This document shows, piece after piece, positions 55,001 to 64,000 of a stretch of 64,000 bases of DNA. The stretch comes from Pedobacter lusitanus. GTDB lineage: Bacteria > Bacteroidota > Bacteroidia > Sphingobacteriales > Sphingobacteriaceae. A program made the translations under genes and the position numbers. Position 1 is the first letter of the stretch; each line of letters starts with the position of its first letter. The notes under the pieces were generated by a model. The model had not been told where the DNA came from, ran no database searches, and saw nothing but the letters and a program-made list of their open reading frames with translations. The stretch spans positions 5,518,001 through 5,582,000 of the forward strand of contig NZ_CP157278.1 of the NCBI RefSeq assembly GCF_040026395.1, written 5' to 3'.

Positions 55001-56518
55001 ATGAAAAATACTATATTATACCTCATATTATGTCTCTGGCTGTCGGCCATCGGGTGTAAAAAAAGTGAACTGGAACAAAGTGTTCCTGATCAGTTAACTG
55101 TTGATAATTTCTGGACCACGAAAGAGCGTGCGCTTTCAGGACTGGCTGCAGCCTATTCACAACTGGAAGGGTTTGTTGCCTGGGATAATTATGTGGAGGC
55201 ACGTTCTGTAAGGGAGTTTTACAGAGAAGATTATGTGATTCCCGGGGCTGATGCCTATAATTATCCGTGGTGGACAGAACATTATACTTTTGAGTTTACT
55301 TCTGGAAATTATGCAATTGACCTGTTATGGCGCGAGAATTACCGGGGGATTAATTTCTCTAATCAGGTCATTGAGCATGTGAGTGCCATGAATACCAGTG
55401 CAATTGATGAAGCAAGTAAAAAGCAGATCGTTGCAGAGGCAAAATTTCTGAGAGCTTATTATCATTTCAAGATTCTGAATAATTTCAGTCAGGTCATGAT
55501 CAGGGATAAGGTACCTGCCTCTGAAGCTGAATTGTCTAAACCATTTTCTTCGCGAACTGAGGTTTATGAATTCATCCTGAAAGATCTTAAAGAAGCAGAA
55601 CCGGATTTGCCTTTAAGGTCTGAGCGACCTGCTACTGAACTGGGCAGGGTTACGAAAAGTGCAGTACAGGCTTATTTGGGGAAAGTTTATTTATACCGCG
55701 CAGGGGATGAGCAATCCAATGCTGCAGCTTATTATAAAGAGGCGCAGAACTGGTTGCAGAAAGTTATCGTTTCAGGTCAGTACTCGCTTGATCCGAAATT
55801 CCTGGAAATGTTTAACGGGGTGACAAAAAACAGCCCGGAATCTGTCTTTGAGCTGCAGCAATCTGCCGACGCCACAAGCGGAGCTATTTACCGCTCTTAT
55901 CTGAGTGACTGGGTTGCAGCTTCAGAACTTGGAGGTTACGGAGAAATTTACGGCACACCCAGACTGCTTGCCGAAATGCTGAAGGAAGGTAAAATAGCAG
56001 GAGGAAATTATGATGCAAGGGTGTATCAGACTTTATATTTTAACGATCCTTATTTCAATAACAGCAGTGATCCGCAGGTTTATGGAAGTACTTATAACGA
56101 AACTTTTGGTACAGGTGCACAAACCATTGCCTTCAGAAAGTGGATTCCTGCAAGTCCGGACAGGATAGGAATGTCCAATGCGATCAATTTTCCGCTGATG
56201 CGTTATGCTGATGTGTTGTTAATGTATGCCGAGGTGCTCAATGAACAGGGGAATGCTGGAGCCACTGCATACCTGACCCAGGTGCGCAAACGTGCTGGTT
56301 TGCCGGATGCGGTTGCGGGAGACAAACAGACAGTGTTTAATCAGATTGTACATGAAAGGGTAATGGAATTTACCCTGGAGGGCAGCAGGTTTTATGATTT
56401 AAGACGCTGGGGACTGCTCACTCAGCAAATGCAGGCTGCAGGCAGAAAATTCAATCCTGCGCAGGCTTTTTATCCTACACCACTGAAAGAAGTTATCAAT
56501 AATCCTGATGCTAAATAA
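55001..56518 (+). CDS. SusD/RagB-type glycan-binding lipoprotein
   Basis: 505 residues. A lipoprotein signal ends in LSAIGC. TPR-type helices are typical of the SusD fold (AAAYSQLEGFVAWDNYVEARS, IVAEAKFLRAYYHFKILNNFSQ), and the end has LMYAEVLNEQGN, VRKRAGLPD and HERVMEFTLEGSRFYDLRRWG. It sits outside the cell on top of SusC and captures the glycan. Part of the locus operon; a hairpin separates it from the GH2 gene. Confidence 0.94.
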   Translation: MKNTILYLILCLWLSAIGCKKSELEQSVPDQLTVDNFWTTKERALSGLAAAYSQLEGFVAWDNYVEARSVREFYREDYVIPGADAYNYPWWTEHYTFEFTSGNYAIDLLWRENYRGINFSNQVIEHVSAMNTSAIDEASKKQIVAEAKFLRAYYHFKILNNFSQVMIRDKVPASEAELSKPFSSRTEVYEFILKDLKEAEPDLPLRSERPATELGRVTKSAVQAYLGKVYLYRAGDEQSNAAAYYKEAQNWLQKVIVSGQYSLDPKFLEMFNGVTKNSPESVFELQQSADATSGAIYRSYLSDWVAASELGGYGEIYGTPRLLAEMLKEGKIAGGNYDARVYQTLYFNDPYFNNSSDPQVYGSTYNETFGTGAQTIAFRKWIPASPDRIGMSNAINFPLMRYADVLLMYAEVLNEQGNAGATAYLTQVRKRAGLPDAVAGDKQTVFNQIVHERVMEFTLEGSRFYDLRRWGLLTQQMQAAGRKFNPAQAFYPTPLKEVINNPDAK

Positions 56519-56544
56519 ACGCTGCTCTTAATTAATACACGATC

Positions 56545-56572
56545 AGAAAGGCTATAGAAATATAGTCTTTCT
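56545..56572 (+). terminator. Hairpin between susD and the GH2 gene
   Basis: Arms agaaaggctata/tatagtctttct (one G-U pair) with a gaaa tetraloop, 27 nt past susD. No strong U tract, so it probably tunes mRNA level or stability between susCD and the enzymes. Confidence 0.45.
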
Positions 56573-56582
56573 TTACCTCTGA

Positions 56583-61677
<5,095 letters not shown>

Positions 61678-61754
61678 CCTGCCGGATTTTAAACCAGGTT
61701 AATAAATCTTATATTAAAGAAAAATAGATTACGATCTCAACAAAACACCCTTTT

Positions 61755-64000
61755 ATGATACTTTCTGAAAATTATATTAAAGAACTCATCTGCAAATATT
61801 ATAATCTTGACGTTTCGGCTGAGCAAACGACAGGTTATGAAGACCAGAATTTTTTATTACATGATAAGCAGGGAAACCGCTTTATCTGTAAGGTAAATGC
61901 TGGTTTACCACATTCATTTTTCCTGGATGCTCAGCTCAAAGTTATGCAGCATCTCTCCGGTACTCCGGTGGGTGGAGTGATTCAACAGGTTATATATAAT
62001 ACAGCCGGGGATGCACTGACAACTATACTGGAAAACGGAGAACAATTATATATCCGGGTGTTATCTTATCTGGGAGGAACCTGTATAGGTGACCTTTTGT
62101 TTCCCCAGCCTGAAATTTTTGATAGTCTGGGGGCTACGCTTGGTCAAATGGATAAACAGCTGGCAGGATTTATACATCCTGCGGCTTATCGTTTTACAGA
62201 GTGGGACCTGGCAAATGTGCTGAACAGCAGGGAAAATCTTAAGCATATCAGGGATCATGAGAAAAGAACTATGGTCTCCTATTTTCTGCTGCAATATGAA
62301 ATGGAGGTTGTACCTGTACTGTCTTCGTTAAGAAAGGCTGTTATACATAATGATGCTAATGATTATAATGTGCTGGTGAATGATAACAGGGTTACCGGAA
62401 TCATAGATTTTGGGGATATGGTTGAAAGTTATCTGATTAATAATGTTGCTGTTGCCTGTACTTATGCGATGTTCAGGCAGTTTGATCCGCTGGTTATTGC
62501 AGTGCAGCTGGTCAAAAGTTATCATGAGGAATATCCGCTTAAACAGGAGGAACTTTCTGTTTTGTATTATCTGATCGCTGCCAGGTTATGTAAGAGCGTC
62601 ACTACTTCGGCTATGCAAAGATCAAAAAGTGATAATAAGCATCATTTTATATCTGAGATGCAAGCCTGGATGCTGTTGTATCAATTGATTAAAATTAATC
62701 CGTTAATGGCTGCAGACCGTTTTTATCAATGCTGCGGATATGGTTCTGCATTTCAAACTGACGATGATTATGCTGGCTTAAAACAGGAAAGAAGCAGATA
62801 TATCGGTGCAAATCTGAGTATCAGTTATAAAAAACCACTGAAAATTGTGAGAGGTGCTCTGCAGTACTTGTACGATGATCAGGGGAATACCTATATTGAC
62901 TGTGTCAACAATGTGAGTCATGCCGGGCATTGTCATCCTTCGGTAGTTATGGCTATGCAAAGGCAACTGGCCAAACTCAATACGAATACACGTTATCTGC
63001 ATGACAGCCTGATTGAATACGGGAAAATGATCACATCGACTCTGCCTTCGAAACTGAAAGTCTGTTATTTTACGAATTCGGGAAGTGAAGCGAATGATCT
63101 GGCCATAAGAATCAGCAGATTCTTTACCGGTCAGAAAGATGTAATTGTACTGGATCATGCTTATCATGGTACTTCAACTGTCGCTATGGAACTGAGTCCT
63201 TATAAATTTGACGGACCAGGGGGGGCGGGGCAGCAGTCTTATATTCATAAAGGAATGAATCCTGATTTGTATCGCGGAAATTACCGTTATGATGATGAAA
63301 ATGCCGGAAAGAAATATGCGGAATCAATTGCCTCAACCATTGACAGTCTGGCGGAAAAAGGAACTGGTATTGCTGCGTTTATCTGTGAAACTTTATTAGG
63401 GGTTGGCGGTCAGATCCCCTTACCGGAAGGGTATTTAAAGGAGGTTTACCAGCTGGTCAGGAATGCAGGGGGATTATGTATTGCAGATGAAGTGCAGGTT
63501 GGTTTTGGAAGAGTGGGCGAAAAATTCTGGGGTTTTGAACTGCAGGATGTTGAACCTGATATTGTAGTCCTGGGCAAACCTATAGGGAATGGCCATCCGC
63601 TGGCTGCAGTAGTGGTTACAGAAGAAATTGCGAAAGCCTTTAACAATGGCATGGAGTATTTCAATACGTATGGAGGGAATCCTGTATCTATGGAAACAGG
63701 GATTGCTGTAATGCGTGTGATACAGGAAGAGAAGTTGCAGCAGAGAGCATTGGAAACCGGTAATTATCTTTTGGAGAAGCTTAAGGACTTAATGAAAAGA
63801 CACAAAATCATTGGAGATGTGAGAGGGAAAGGGCTGTTTGTGGGGGTAGAGCTGATTAAAGACCGGAATACTTTAAGCCCGGCTGTTCCGGAAATTAATG
63901 AGATTGTAGAGCAAATGAAAGACCGGGGTTTTTTAATCAGTACGGATGGACCTTTGCATAATGTGCTGAAAATTAAGCCTCCAATGCTGTTTAATATAGA
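61755..64000 (+). CDS. Kinase/aminotransferase-fold ammoniophospholyase fusion, 3' part cut off
   Basis: The frame is open from ATG 61755 to the window edge (748 codons seen). Residues about 1-320 are an APH-type small-molecule kinase: [10 protein letters not shown] with D200 and N205, and IIDFGD with D218. Residues about 345 on are a class III aminotransferase-fold domain: [31 protein letters not shown] (D578), GKPIGNGHP (K608, PLP lysine) and [11 protein letters not shown]. The second half is strikingly close to the human AGXT2L1/AGXT2L2 ammoniophospholyases that cleave phosphoethanolamine or 5-phosphohydroxylysine. The likely role is to phosphorylate an amino alcohol and then eliminate phosphate and ammonia, giving an aldehyde. 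The substrate is unknown. It follows the GH63 gene by 77 nt. Confidence 0.85.
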   Translation, partial: MILSENYIKELICKYYNLDVSAEQTTGYEDQNFLLHDKQGNRFICKVNAGLPHSFFLDAQLKVMQHLSGTPVGGVIQQVIYNTAGDALTTILENGEQLYIRVLSYLGGTCIGDLLFPQPEIFDSLGATLGQMDKQLAGFIHPAAYRFTEWDLANVLNSRENLKHIRDHEKRTMVSYFLLQYEMEVVPVLSSLRKAVIHNDANDYNVLVNDNRVTGIIDFGDMVESYLINNVAVACTYAMFRQFDPLVIAVQLVKSYHEEYPLKQEELSVLYYLIAARLCKSVTTSAMQRSKSDNKHHFISEMQAWMLLYQLIKINPLMAADRFYQCCGYGSAFQTDDDYAGLKQERSRYIGANLSISYKKPLKIVRGALQYLYDDQGNTYIDCVNNVSHAGHCHPSVVMAMQRQLAKLNTNTRYLHDSLIEYGKMITSTLPSKLKVCYFTNSGSEANDLAIRISRFFTGQKDVIVLDHAYHGTSTVAMELSPYKFDGPGGAGQQSYIHKGMNPDLYRGNYRYDDENAGKKYAESIASTIDSLAEKGTGIAAFICETLLGVGGQIPLPEGYLKEVYQLVRNAGGLCIADEVQVGFGRVGEKFWGFELQDVEPDIVVLGKPIGNGHPLAAVVVTEEIAKAFNNGMEYFNTYGGNPVSMETGIAVMRVIQEEKLQQRALETGNYLLEKLKDLMKRHKIIGDVRGKGLFVGVELIKDRNTLSPAVPEINEIVEQMKDRGFLISTDGPLHNVLKIKPPMLFNI

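Overview
The window looks like a chromosomal stretch of a Bacteroidota bacterium, most likely a Sphingobacteriaceae member close to Pedobacter. This is inferred from gene content and signals, not from a database match. The pointers are a SusC/SusD pair with glycoside hydrolases, Bacteroidota-style lipoproteins, a subclass A2 class A beta-lactamase, a TPR/LuxR-type regulator beside susC, and many Bacteroidota -7 boxes (TAnnTTTG) upstream of genes. I saw no rRNA, tRNA, CRISPR array, prophage or intact insertion sequence.

Layout. Positions 1-3700 hold the end of a beta-propeller protein, a class I aminotransferase, a CDF metal transporter and a Nudix hydrolase. Positions 3688-9421 are a tight minus-strand DNA-repair operon (MBL-fold exonuclease, ATP-dependent ligase, Lhr-type helicase, PdeM phosphoesterase). 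An SDR dehydrogenase and a DPP-IV-type peptidase converge on a very long hairpin. Positions 12857-18934 are a minus-strand run with a MerR regulator, a helix-hairpin-helix/beta-barrel protein, ComEC, an enoyl-CoA hydratase and a secreted protein. alaS, a glycolipid-binding-domain protein, a Zn/Cd P-type ATPase with a Fur-family regulator, an RGD-repeat secreted protein, gatB, a TlpA-like lipoprotein, an orphan response regulator, an RluA-type synthase and a ClC channel follow.

Positions 32195-39943 form a two-component system plus a czcCBA-type metal efflux operon. The operon has a striking operator of five TAA cores at 11-nt steps, and a CATTA-N8-TAATG element is shared by the regulator and efflux promoters. 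Just after czcA is a 77-bp almost perfect palindrome. Then come AraC/NmrA, an EamA exporter, an M48 protease, a lipoprotein, an MFS/DeoR pair, a TetR/unknown pair and a class A beta-lactamase.

Positions 50012-61677 are a polysaccharide utilisation locus: TPR-LuxR regulator, SusC, SusD, GH2 beta-galactosidase-type enzyme and YgjK-like GH63 alpha-glucosidase. It suggests uptake and periplasmic breakdown of a glycan with both alpha-glucosyl and beta-linked sugars. The window ends inside a fused kinase plus class III aminotransferase-fold protein that closely resembles the ammoniophospholyases acting on phosphoethanolamine or phosphohydroxylysine.
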